From: Paraburkholderia terricola
GTDB taxonomy: Bacteria > Pseudomonadota > Gammaproteobacteria > Burkholderiales > Burkholderiaceae
NCBI RefSeq assembly: GCF_900142195.1
Contig: NZ_FRAB01000005.1
Location: forward strand, 62,001-126,000
Direction of reading: 5' to 3'
DNA: 64,000 nucleotides
Under the pieces are notes generated by a model, which saw nothing but the letters and a program-made list of their open reading frames with translations, was not told the DNA's origin and did no database searches. Of this stretch, positions 1-7,548 are shown piece by piece (positions within the stretch are counted from its first letter, which is position 1; the number at the start of each line of letters is the position of its first letter). The translations under genes were made by a program, and so were the position numbers.

Positions 1-282
1 GTTCGACAACTGGAAGAAGCCGTTGCCGTTGATCGCGACGTTGAGCGCCTGGTTGGTGCTCGTGATCGTGCCTTGCGAGAACTGTTGCTGCACTTCCGAC
101 AGCTTGGTGCCGATGCCGATCTGGTTGCCGACCGCGGTCGCCACCGAATTGGCGTACATGTCCGCGAACTGGGCGGTGCCGCTCTTGAAGCCAACCGTAT
201 TCGCGTTGGCGATGTTGTTGCCGATCACGTCGAGATCGCTCGACGAGGCGGACAAACCACTCAAACCTTGTTGGTAACCCAT
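1..282 (-). CDS. flgE: Flagellar hook protein FlgE, N-terminal part (cut by window edge)
   Basis: FlgE polymerises into the flagellar hook, the joint between rod and filament. The visible 94 codons start at an ATG preceded by a GGAG ribosome site and begin MGYQQGLSGLSASSSDLDVI, followed by GNNIANANTVGFKSG, the N-terminal rod/hook/filament signature shared by axial proteins. The rest of the gene lies to the left of the window. It follows flgD by 43 bp in the leftward flgB-C-D-E operon, the usual order. Partial only because of the window boundary; nothing suggests it is broken. Confidence 0.95.
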   Translation of the reverse strand, partial: MGYQQGLSGLSASSSDLDVIGNNIANANTVGFKSGTAQFADMYANSVATAVGNQIGIGTKLSEVQQQFSQGTITSTNQALNVAINGNGFFQLSN

Positions 283-325
283 GACGGTCTCCGTATCTGG
301 AAAGTCGTAACTAACTGAACTTGAA

Positions 326-1048
326 TCAGAGGATCGCGGCGACGCTGGTCAGCCCCACCGTCGTGCCGTTCGACAGCACGAGGCCCGGCGTGCCGCTGCT
401 CTGCGTGACGACGCTTTGCACGGTCGCGCCCGAGAGCGTGGTGGCCGTCGCCTGCTGGCCGCTGATCGTGCCGACCGCGCTGATCGTGTAGGTGCCGTCG
501 GGGAGCGTGTTGCCGGCGGAGTCGGTCGGCGTCCAGCCCACCGGAATCGTGCCGGCGGACTGCTTGCCGAGGTCGAGCGTGTTGACGATCTGGCCGGCGG
601 AGTTCTTTACCACCACTTGCAGATCGCTCACCGGGTTGGCGAGCTGCACGCCGAACGCGCTGGCCTTGCCGCTCGCGACGCTCACCGAACTGCCCGGCGC
701 GAGCACGGTGGAGCCGATCAGCAGCGCGGCCTGCGACTGCTGGCCCGCGGAAAGCTGCGTCGCCAGCGAACTGAGCGTCGTGTTCAACTGGCCGATGCCC
801 GAGACCGTATTGATCTGCGCGAGTTGCGAGGTCATCTGCGAGCTGTCCATCGGACTCGTCGGGTCCTGGTTCTTCAACTGCGTGACGAGCAGTTGCAGAA
901 AGGTATTCTGCAAATCGCTCGCCGAGGTGCCCGAGGTGCCCGTCGTCGAGCTCGTCGAACTGCTGGCACTGCCCGTGCCGTTCATCGTATCGAGCAGCGT
1001 CTGCGACACGTTCGTGCCGTTGCTGCCGATGGAGGTATTGGTGGTCAA
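326..1048 (-). CDS. flgD: Flagellar hook cap / hook assembly protein FlgD
   Basis: FlgD caps the growing hook and helps FlgE subunits assemble; it is not kept in the finished flagellum. The 240-residue product has a Ser/Thr-rich N-terminus, then the conserved FlgD block FLQLLVTQLKNQDPTSPMDS (about residues 50-70) and a C-terminal half with the FlgD Ig-like/tudor fold pattern (PVGWTPTDSAGNTLPDGTY). The start is a TTG at 1048 with a GAGGAGA ribosome site a few bases upstream; no ATG fits. It lies 10 bp downstream of flgC and upstream of flgE. Confidence 0.95.
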   Translation of the reverse strand: MTTNTSIGSNGTNVSQTLLDTMNGTGSASSSTSSTTGTSGTSASDLQNTFLQLLVTQLKNQDPTSPMDSSQMTSQLAQINTVSGIGQLNTTLSSLATQLSAGQQSQAALLIGSTVLAPGSSVSVASGKASAFGVQLANPVSDLQVVVKNSAGQIVNTLDLGKQSAGTIPVGWTPTDSAGNTLPDGTYTISAVGTISGQQATATTLSGATVQSVVTQSSGTPGLVLSNGTTVGLTSVAAIL

Positions 1049-1058
1049 GGGGCTCTCC

Positions 1059-1484
1059 TCAGGTTCCGATCGTGAGCGTTTTCAGCATCAATGTCTTGGC
1101 GGTGTTCAGGGTCTCGACGTTGGCCTGGTACGAGCGCGACGCCGAGATCATGTTGACCATTTCCTGCACCGGGTCGACGTTGGGCAAGGTGACGTAGCCG
1201 TCCGCGTTGGCCGCCGGGTTGCCGGGGTCGTAGGCGGTCTTCATCGGCGTCGGATCGTCGACCACGCCGGTGACCTGCACGCCGCCGACCTGCTGGCCCG
1301 AGCCCGAGCGCGCGCCGCCGATCGGGCTCACCGCGAACACGACCTGCTTGGCCTTGTACGGCTGGCCGTCCGGGCCCGTCGTGCTGTCCGCGTTGGCGAG
1401 GTTGGACGCCGTCACGTTGAGCCGTTGCGACTGCGCGGACATCGCGGAGCCGGCAACGCCGAAAATATTCATCAGGGATGGCAT
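1059..1484 (-). CDS. flgC: Flagellar proximal rod protein FlgC
   Basis: FlgC is one of the proximal rod proteins of the flagellar basal body. The 141-residue length is normal. It starts [20 protein letters not shown], continues with the axial motif [18 protein letters not shown], and ends with the family signature [19 protein letters not shown], in which the C-terminal coiled coil packs against neighbouring rod subunits. The ATG has a GGAGAGG ribosome site about 8 bases upstream. It is in the flgBCDE operon. Confidence 0.96.
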   Translation of the reverse strand: MPSLMNIFGVAGSAMSAQSQRLNVTASNLANADSTTGPDGQPYKAKQVVFAVSPIGGARSGSGQQVGGVQVTGVVDDPTPMKTAYDPGNPAANADGYVTLPNVDPVQEMVNMISASRSYQANVETLNTAKTLMLKTLTIGT

Positions 1485-1597
1485 GGTTGCTGACCTCTCC
1501 TTAAATCCCGTAGCGATTGTTTTTTGCCCGGTTGCCGCGGCGGCACGAGTCGTCTCGCCGCCGCGTTACATCCGCGCGTCGAAGCTGCCGATGCGGA

Positions 1598-2092
1598 TCA
1601 CGAACCCGACTGGATCGCGGCCAGCATCGTCTTGATCTGGCTCGACAACACCGTCATGCCCGATTCGAAATGCAGCGTGTTGTCCGCGAACTGCACCCGC
1701 TCGGTGTCGATGTCGACCGTGTTGCCGTCGAGCGCGGGCTGCGTCGGAATGCGGTATTGCAGCTTGCTGTAGTCGTCGGGCGTGCCGCCGCTCGGCGCGA
1801 GCGTCGTCTTGCCGGACATGTGGCCCGGCGTGGTCGCCGCCATCGACATGCCGCCCGTCACGCCCGCGGGCTGCGCCATCGCGAGCGTCGAATGGTTCGA
1901 CGCGGCCACGCCGGCGCCGCCGCCGGTTTTCTTCAGCGCGCCGGCGAGCGACGAGGCGAAGTCGACGTCGCGCGCCTTGTAGCCGGGGGTATCGGCGTTG
2001 GCGATGTTCGACGACAGCAGCTCCTGCCGGTAAGCGCGCACATCGAGCGCTTCACGGCCAAAGGCGAATTCGGCATCGAGTTTGTCCAGCAT
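1598..2092 (-). CDS. flgB: Flagellar proximal rod protein FlgB
   Basis: FlgB builds the first part of the rod. The start was taken at the second of two in-frame ATGs (2092 rather than 2098) because a GGAG site overlaps the first ATG and is well spaced for the second; this gives MLDKLDAEFAFGREALDVRA, the usual N-terminus, and 164 residues. The rod motif SSNIANADTPGYKARDVDF follows, and the C-terminus has the coiled-coil block. FlgB-family proteins are about 130-140 residues; the extra length is a Gly/Ala-rich, probably disordered loop around residues 55-95. First gene of the leftward operon, divergent from flgA. Confidence 0.95.
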   Translation of the reverse strand: MLDKLDAEFAFGREALDVRAYRQELLSSNIANADTPGYKARDVDFASSLAGALKKTGGGAGVAASNHSTLAMAQPAGVTGGMSMAATTPGHMSGKTTLAPSGGTPDDYSKLQYRIPTQPALDGNTVDIDTERVQFADNTLHFESGMTVLSSQIKTMLAAIQSGS

Positions 2093-2309
2093 AAGCATCT
2101 CCGGAGTACGTTCCCGAGGCTTCCCGTGCGTGCCTCGCGTGAGGACTGCATCAGGCGGGAAGACCTTTTTGCATGAGGTGCATCTTATGGGCCGGACGCA
2201 AGCGGCAATCGGACGAATAACCGGGAAAGGGGGCTTCTATTCAACGTTTGCGCAAAGGGGGCGCTCACTAGAATGCAAGGCGTACCGATGCATTCGATGG
2301 AGAAACGCG

Positions 2310-3941
2310 ATGCCCCAACCCACTTTCGATCCGACGCGCCGCGCGAGCCGTGCGGCGGCGCATCGCGTGGGCCGGGGCGCGGTTCGCCTCGGCGCGCGCC
2401 TCGCGACGCGGCTCATCGTGAGTTCGGCGCTATGCGTGCCGGCCGGCGCGCTATTGATGGCGCATGCCGCGCAGGCTGAGGAAGCCGGCGGCCCGATCGT
2501 GATTCCCGGCCCCGGAGAAAAGAATCCGGCCGCGCTCGCGGAACTCGCCGAACACATGCAGACGACGCCCGCGAAACGCGCGGGCACCGCCGCGACGCTC
2601 GCCGCGGCCACCGCGCAATCGCTCAAGGCAGGCCCGGCCGCGCGCGACGCCGATCAATTCACGCGCGCCGCCAACGCGAGTGGCTCGATCGTCATTCCGG
2701 GCGCGGGCGAAGCGCCGGCCGCGCCGCAGATGATCCGCACCGGTTTCAAGCCCGACGCGAATGGCGTCGTGACGATTCCCGCTGGGGGCGGCAATGCGGG
2801 CGCGGGAGAAGCGCCCGCTGCGCCGCAAATGGTCCGCACCAGTTTCAGGCCCGACGCGAATGGCGTCGTGACGATTCCCGCTGCGGTCGCCGATCCGGCG
2901 GCTGGCCTCGCCAAGCTCAACGTCGCGCCGGGTTCGCGCCAGCTCGTGCCGGTGGTCGTCACCCCGGCGCCGAAGGCAAACAGCGCACGGCAAGCCGCTG
3001 GCGTGCAGCCGGTGGCGGCCAATGCGCCGGGCAAGGCGTCGCTCGATGTACCGGCTGGCGCGTCCGCGCCCGCCGGCTTCGACACCTTGGCCTCGCGCGG
3101 CGAGCCGCCGCAGTTCGGCGCGAACGGCAAGCCGATCGTGACCAGGACGGCTGCCGTGCCGGCACCGGCGTCGATTCAAGCGCCGATGCCCGCCACGCTC
3201 GCGCGCACGCCGGCCAGGCGCCAGGCGACCGCGTCCGCCGCAGCGCAGAATCCGCGCGCCGCCCAGCCCATGCAAGCCGCACAAGCCGCACAGCCCATGC
3301 AAGCCGCGCCGCTGCCCGGCCAGCAGGACCCGGAGGCGATCCGCAACGCCGCGCTCGCGTTCTTGCAGCAGCAATCCGCCGGCTTGCCCGGCAAGGTCGA
3401 GATCACCGTCGCACCGGCGTTTCCGCGCGGCCTCGCCGCCTGCTCGATGATCGAGCCGTTCATGCCGAGCGGCGCGCGCCTGTGGGGCCGCATGACCGTC
3501 GGCGTGCGCTGCGCCGGCGAGAAGCCCTGGACCATCTACCTGCAGGCGCGCATCTCGCTGCGCGCCACCTACTATCTGGCCGCCCGCGCGATGGCGCCGG
3601 GCGAAGTGCTCAACGCCGCCGACCTCGTCGCGCGCGACGGCGACCTGACCGGCTTGCCGCAAGCGATCGTGACGGACCCGTCGCAGGCGGTCGGCTCGGT
3701 CACGCTCACGCGCGTCGCGGCCGGCATGCCGCTGCGCCGCGACATGCTGAAGAGCGCGTCGGCGGTGTCGATCGGACAGACGGTGCGGGTCGTCGCGGCC
3801 GGCGAGGGTTTCGCGATTTCGGCCGAAGGCAGCGCGATGAACAACGCGTCGCCGGGTCAGCAGGTGCGGGTGAAGACAGCCAACGGCCAGGTGATTTCCG
3901 GCGTCGTGAAAGACGGCGCGACCGTTGAGATTCAGCTATGA
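2310..3941 (+). CDS. flgA: Flagellar P-ring chaperone FlgA (long form with Ala/Pro-rich N-terminal region)
   Basis: FlgA is a periplasmic chaperone for assembly of the P-ring protein FlgI. The C-terminal 160 residues are typical: CSMIEPFMPSGARLWGRMTV, then a SAF-type domain (YYLAARAMAPGEVLNAADLV) and a last beta domain with SPGQQVRVKTANGQVISGVV. The start at 2310 has GGAGA upstream and yields 543 residues, about twice the usual 220-240. The N-terminus has an Arg-rich stretch, a hydrophobic segment and AQAEE, a likely signal peptide. The extra middle region (about residues 60-350) is low-complexity Ala/Pro/Gly and contains a duplicated 28-residue stretch (see repeat). Divergent from flgB. Confidence 0.9.
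   Translation: MPQPTFDPTRRASRAAAHRVGRGAVRLGARLATRLIVSSALCVPAGALLMAHAAQAEEAGGPIVIPGPGEKNPAALAELAEHMQTTPAKRAGTAATLAAATAQSLKAGPAARDADQFTRAANASGSIVIPGAGEAPAAPQMIRTGFKPDANGVVTIPAGGGNAGAGEAPAAPQMVRTSFRPDANGVVTIPAAVADPAAGLAKLNVAPGSRQLVPVVVTPAPKANSARQAAGVQPVAANAPGKASLDVPAGASAPAGFDTLASRGEPPQFGANGKPIVTRTAAVPAPASIQAPMPATLARTPARRQATASAAAQNPRAAQPMQAAQAAQPMQAAPLPGQQDPEAIRNAALAFLQQQSAGLPGKVEITVAPAFPRGLAACSMIEPFMPSGARLWGRMTVGVRCAGEKPWTIYLQARISLRATYYLAARAMAPGEVLNAADLVARDGDLTGLPQAIVTDPSQAVGSVTLTRVAAGMPLRRDMLKSASAVSIGQTVRVVAAGEGFAISAEGSAMNNASPGQQVRVKTANGQVISGVVKDGATVEIQL
2701..2883 (+). repeat. Direct repeat inside flgA, 84-bp units with a 99-bp period
   Basis: Two near-identical coding units occur at 2701-2784 and 2800-2883. 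Each encodes GAGEAPAAPQM(I/V)RT, a basic Phe-Lys/Arg-Pro-Asp stretch and DANGVVTIPA. The copies differ mainly at third codon positions plus a few conservative residues, so the duplication is older than strain-level but kept in frame. It lies in the unstructured middle of FlgA. Confidence 0.85.
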
Positions 3942-4047
3942 ACCGGCGCCGCATCCGCTCGAACGCGGCGGGGTCCACGACAGGCGGCAGGTCCGCGCCG
4001 GGGCCGGATCCCCTTGAAAGACAAGGAAAAAGATCGAGCGATTGCGC

Positions 4048-4075
4048 TAAAGTTTTGATCTGCGATTGCCGTTAT
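4048..4075 (+). promoter_or_regulatory. Candidate sigma-28 (FliA) promoter of flgM
   Basis: TAAAGTTT at 4048-4055 matches the sigma-28 -35 consensus exactly and is followed after 12 bases by GCCGTTAT at 4068-4075 (consensus GCCGATAA). It is 28 bp upstream of the flgM start. The spacer is one base longer than the usual 11. FliA-driven flgM transcription is the known arrangement in other flagellar systems. Confidence 0.7.
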
Positions 4076-4103
4076 CAGGATCAAATCGTTCAGGAAGCCA
4101 ATC

Positions 4104-4457
4104 GTGAAAGTCGATTCCACAACCAAGTCCAGTCTGCCGACGTTGAAAGACGCCCTCTCCCGTTCGCAAGCAAGCGACGCGACGGCCGCGAACAGCAGCG
4201 CGCAGAGTGCGGGCTCCGCCCCGCAGACCTCCACCAGCGGTTCCGGCGACGCCAGCGTCAGCCTGTCGGGTCTGTCGCAGCATCTGCGCAGCCTCGCGGC
4301 GACCGGTTCGGCCGACATCGACACGGCGCACGTCGAGTCGATCAAGCAGGCCATCAAGGACGGCTCGCTGCAGATCGATTCCGGCAAGATCGCCGACGGC
4401 GTGCTGAACACCGCGCGCGAACTGCTGCAAAACAAAACCTCGTCGACCGGCAACTAA
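4104..4457 (+). CDS. flgM: Anti-sigma-28 factor FlgM
   Basis: FlgM binds FliA (sigma-28) and blocks late flagellar genes until it is exported through the finished hook-basal body. The 117-residue product starts at a GTG with AGGA upstream (MKVDSTTKSSLPTL), has a low-complexity Ser/Ala N-terminal half typical of this disordered protein, and a C-terminal FliA-binding region (DTAHVESIKQAIKDGSLQID, then SGKIADGVLNTARELL). It is preceded by a sigma-28 promoter and followed by flgN, the usual pair. Confidence 0.93.
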   Translation: MKVDSTTKSSLPTLKDALSRSQASDATAANSSAQSAGSAPQTSTSGSGDASVSLSGLSQHLRSLAATGSADIDTAHVESIKQAIKDGSLQIDSGKIADGVLNTARELLQNKTSSTGN

Positions 4458-4551
4458 TCGACGCATCGAAGTACGGTGACGTGCCGGGCGGCATTCGACC
4501 AACCCGGCTCGCGGCATCCGCGCGAGCCCTCGTGTTCAGCGAGTTGTTGAC

Positions 4552-4998
4552 ATGAAAGACGCCCTGCTTGCCACCCTCACCGAAGAATATTCGGCCGTCG
4601 AGGCGTTCGCCTCGATTCTGACGCTCGAAACCAGGGCGCTGACGGCCTTGTCGCCGCTGGAATTGCTGCCGCCCATCGTGGAGAAGAAAACCGAGCTGAT
4701 CGGCGTGCTCGCCAAGCTCGAAACCACGCGCGACGCGCTGCTCGCCGAGATGGGCTTTCCCGCCGGCTGGTCCGGCATGGAACTCGCGGCCAGCACCGAC
4801 GCGCGGATCGCCGGCCAATGGTCGCTGCTGCAAAAGGCCGCCGATCGCGCGCGGCGCTTGAACGCGAGCAACGGCGAACTGATCCGCGTGCGCATGGACT
4901 ACAACCAGCGCGCGCTCACGGCGCTCCAGGTGGCCATGCCGCAGAAGGCCGGTTTTTACGGACCGGACGGCCGGATTCCCGCACGCGCCGCCGTGTGA
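4552..4998 (+). CDS. flgN: Flagellar export chaperone FlgN
   Basis: FlgN is the cytoplasmic export chaperone for the hook-filament junction proteins FlgK and FlgL. The 148-residue, mainly helical protein contains the FlgN pattern: an N-terminal helix (LLATLTEEYSAVEAFASIL), the central LPPIVEKKTELIGVLAKLE and a C-terminal LNASNGELIRVRMDYNQRAL ending in the NGxLI...RL(A/T)AL block. It follows flgM by 94 bp and is closed by a clear terminator. Confidence 0.92.
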   Translation: MKDALLATLTEEYSAVEAFASILTLETRALTALSPLELLPPIVEKKTELIGVLAKLETTRDALLAEMGFPAGWSGMELAASTDARIAGQWSLLQKAADRARRLNASNGELIRVRMDYNQRALTALQVAMPQKAGFYGPDGRIPARAAV

Positions 4999-5062
4999 CG
5001 CGATTCGCGGGACCCGCGCGCGGTTGCATTGCGCTTCGATACAACCGCATTGAATGAACACC

Positions 5063-5097
5063 AAAGGGCTCGTCTTTCGGCGAGCCCTTTTGCTTTT
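5063..5097 (+). terminator. Rho-independent terminator after flgN
   Basis: A perfect 10-bp stem (AAAGGGCTCG at 5063-5072 with CGAGCCCTTT at 5081-5090) with an 8-base loop runs into a T-rich tract. It ends the flgMN transcript and isolates it from hicAB. Confidence 0.9.
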
Positions 5098-5313
5098 CCG
5101 CCGTGCCCGCCATGGGCGTCGCGCGTTTTCGCGCTGACGTTAGCCATCCGGCCAGGTGGCGCGAACGCATCTGCCGCCATCAAAATCACCACGTCCCCTA
5201 CTGAGGTTCTCCGCCGTCACCCGGAGCGTTTTTACGCCACTTGAGACGAGCCACGCGGAGCGTTAACCACTAGCGAGGTTGTGTAATGGTGTGTATGATT
5301 CAGGGAGTGCGAT

Positions 5314-5496
5314 ATGAACAGTGCCGAGGTCGTCAAACTGCTTCACATGGATGGGTGGCGGCTGGTCCGCATATCGGGCAGTCACCATCATTTCCGGCAC
5401 GCGGTAAAAGCCGGTCTCGTGACCATCCCGCATCCAAGGCGGGATCTTCCGCCCGGCACATTGAACAGCATCTTGAAACAGGCGGGTCTGAAATGA
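5314..5496 (+). CDS. hicA: HicA family mRNA interferase toxin
   Basis: HicA toxins are small dsRBD-like ribonucleases that cut mRNA independently of the ribosome. The 60-residue product is full length and has the hallmark GWRLVRISGSHHHFRH, with the catalytic His in the GSHHHF motif, then TIPHPRRDLPPGTLNSILKQ. A GGGAG site precedes the ATG. The stop overlaps the start of hicB by ATGA, so the two are translationally coupled with toxin first, as usual for HicAB. Confidence 0.94.
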   Translation: MNSAEVVKLLHMDGWRLVRISGSHHHFRHAVKAGLVTIPHPRRDLPPGTLNSILKQAGLK

Positions 5497-5903
5497 AAAA
5501 CCTGATTTTCCCGATCGCGATCGAACCGGGCGACGCGCACCACGCGTTCGGCGTGGTGGTTCCCGACATTCCGGGTTGTCATTCAGCGGGCGATACGCTG
5601 GAAGAGGCCTACGCGAACGCGAAGGAAGCGATCGAGGCGCATCTGGACACGCTGCTCGACGAAGGCTTGCCGATCCCCGAACGGCTCGCGCTCGAAACGC
5701 ATCGGCGTAATCCCGACTACGCGGGTTTCACGTGGGGTTTCGTGACCACCCGGAACATTCCCGCGTTGAAGAAGGCGGTGCGCATCAATATCTCGCTGCC
5801 CGAGGCGCTGGTCCACGACATCGACATCTATGCGCGGGCGCGCGGCATGTCGCGCTCCGCATTTCTCGCGCTGGCCGCCGAACATGAGATGGCTAACGCG
5901 TGA
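5493..5903 (+). CDS. hicB: HicB family antitoxin
   Basis: HicB neutralises HicA and represses the operon. The 136-residue protein has the partially degraded RNase-H-like fold of HicB (FGVVVPDIPGCHSAGDTLEE, then AIEAHLDTLLDEGLPIPE) and a C-terminal ribbon-helix-helix-type DNA-binding tail (VRINISLPEALVHDIDIYAR). The ATG is inside the hicA stop (ATGA). Convergent with fliA, 12 bp away. The pair is not a flagellar component and is presumably a later insertion between flgN and fliA. Confidence 0.93.
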   Translation: MKNLIFPIAIEPGDAHHAFGVVVPDIPGCHSAGDTLEEAYANAKEAIEAHLDTLLDEGLPIPERLALETHRRNPDYAGFTWGFVTTRNIPALKKAVRINISLPEALVHDIDIYARARGMSRSAFLALAAEHEMANA

Positions 5904-5915
5904 GAAAGCCGGCGC

Positions 5916-6650
5916 TCAAGACGCCTCGGCGTTCGCCCAGGCCATTTCCCGCAGGCGCGTGCGCAAGCGCGCCACAGCCTGGCTGTGCAACTGGCACACC
6001 CGCGATTCGCTAACTTCCATCACCGCGCCGATTTCGCGCAGGTTCATGCCGCGTTCGTAGTAGAGCGACATCAGCAGCTTCTCGCGTTCCGGCAGGCGGT
6101 CGATCGCTTCGACCAGCGCCGAGCGCAGGCTGTCATCCAGCAGCGCCGAGAGCGGATCCGAATGATCGACGCAATAGCGGTCGAGAAACGGCTCGTCGTC
6201 GGCGGAACGGTCGAAGTCTTCGTAATAGATCAACTGGCTGCCGTGCAAGTCCTGAAGCATCGACTGATATTCGTCGAGCGGCATTTGCAGGTGTTCGGCA
6301 ATCTCGGTTTCGCTCGCCGAGCGGCCCAGATTCTGTTCGACCTTGTGCACCGCGGTTTCCACTTCGCGCGAAGTGCGCCGCAAGCTGCGCGGCAACCAGT
6401 CGTTGCTGCGCAATTCGTCGAGCATCGCGCCGCGAATCCGCTGGCTCGCGTAGGTCTCGAACTGCGCGCCCTGGTCTTCCTTGTAGCGGCTCGCCGCGTC
6501 CAGCAGACCAATCATGCCGGCTTGAATCAGATCGTCGAGATCGACGCTCGCCGGCATTTTGGCAACGAGCTGCAAGCCCAGGCGCCGCACCAGCGGTGCG
6601 TACTTCGTCAGTACCTCGGCTTGGGAAATCTTTCCCTGAGCGTTATACAT
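5916..6650 (-). CDS. fliA: RNA polymerase sigma-28 factor FliA
   Basis: FliA directs RNA polymerase to late flagellar promoters. The start at 6650 (MYNAQGKISQAEVLTKYAPL) has GGGGAG upstream; an ATG 18 bp further out is possible but lacks a ribosome site. The 244-residue protein shows region 2 (VDLDDLIQAGMIGLLDAASR, then FETYASQRIRGAMLDELR), region 3, and region 4 with the helix-turn-helix LREIGAVMEVSESRVCQLHS. It sits directly after flhF-flhG. Cognate promoters are seen before flgM, motA and fliC. Confidence 0.97.
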   Translation of the reverse strand: MYNAQGKISQAEVLTKYAPLVRRLGLQLVAKMPASVDLDDLIQAGMIGLLDAASRYKEDQGAQFETYASQRIRGAMLDELRSNDWLPRSLRRTSREVETAVHKVEQNLGRSASETEIAEHLQMPLDEYQSMLQDLHGSQLIYYEDFDRSADDEPFLDRYCVDHSDPLSALLDDSLRSALVEAIDRLPEREKLLMSLYYERGMNLREIGAVMEVSESRVCQLHSQAVARLRTRLREMAWANAEAS

Positions 6651-6678
6651 CGTGCTCCCCTTGTCCATGTGCCGCCTC

Positions 6679-7548
6679 TCAGGCGTGCTGCGCAGACGGT
6701 TGGTCGGCGTGTTGCGCCGCTGTAACTGCCGCAGGCGCCCTCCAGGGCGTCTGCGACGACATCGCTGGCCGCATCGGCCAGTACTGCAATTCGGCGGCGA
6801 GGTGCCGGAAGTCGCGCGCAGCCGGTGTCGATGGGAATGCATCGACGACACAACGCGACAACGCCAGGGCTCGGGCCATCCGCGCATCGGCGGCAATGCA
6901 ACCGGCGTCTTCCAGCGCCACCGTCAGGTAGCGTCCGGCCACGCCGGCCAGGTTTGCAAAAGCGGTGCGGGCGTCGTCCACGCTTTGCACGTGGTTCACC
7001 AGCACGCGAAACTGCGCGGTGGCGTGCGCGTAGTGCAGGCGCTTCATGCACGCGTAGGAATCGGTGATCGCCTGTGCGGCGACTCGCGTGACGATCATCA
7101 CGTCGTGCGCCTGCATCGCGAGCGGGGACAACTGGCCATGCTCGTCGAGCTGCGCGTCGATCAACACAATGTCGGCGGAACCGTGCAACACCACGTCGAA
7201 CCGCGCGCTCGCGTGGGCTTCGCGATTCAGACGCGAGGCGGCCAGCAGCGAGAAGCCGAGCGCGTGCCGCGCGGCGGCGTCGTCGAGCGTCATCTCGCCG
7301 CGCATCACGGCGGCCAGGTTGCCCGCGCCGCGCACGCCGCCGAGCATCGCGCTCACCGACCTCGCGCCAAGGCATTCGTCGATCACGAGCACGTCCTTGC
7401 CCTGCTGCGCGAGCGCCGCGGCGAGGTTCACCACCGTCGTCGTGCAGCCGACGCCGGCCGAGCCGCCCGCCACCGCGATCACGCGCGAGCCGCTGCGCGC
7501 CAGCAGGCGCCGCAGTCCTTCCGCCTGGTCCTGGATGAGCTTATCCAA
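6679..7548 (-). CDS. flhG: Flagellar number regulator FlhG (MinD/ParA-like) with altered P-loop
   Basis: FlhG (FleN/YlxH) is a MinD-like protein that limits flagellar number with FlhF. The 289-residue product begins MDKLIQDQAEGLRRLLARSG, the FlhF/FlaA-interaction-type N-terminus, followed by a MinD-like core (VVNLAAALAQQGKDVLVIDE). The deviant Walker A reads GGSAGVGCTTT: both lysines expected in KGGxGKT are missing. The Walker B region (ADIVLIDAQ) is recognisable but lacks the usual DxPAG. It overlaps flhF by 8 bp, so the two are coupled. Confidence 0.88.
   Translation of the reverse strand: MDKLIQDQAEGLRRLLARSGSRVIAVAGGSAGVGCTTTVVNLAAALAQQGKDVLVIDECLGARSVSAMLGGVRGAGNLAAVMRGEMTLDDAAARHALGFSLLAASRLNREAHASARFDVVLHGSADIVLIDAQLDEHGQLSPLAMQAHDVMIVTRVAAQAITDSYACMKRLHYAHATAQFRVLVNHVQSVDDARTAFANLAGVAGRYLTVALEDAGCIAADARMARALALSRCVVDAFPSTPAARDFRHLAAELQYWPMRPAMSSQTPWRAPAAVTAAQHADQPSAQHA

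Noticed and set aside
2451..3662. Long frame opposite flgA (403 codons)
   Set aside because: Arg/Gly/His-rich composition typical of antisense shadows in GC-rich DNA; flgA on the other strand is certain.
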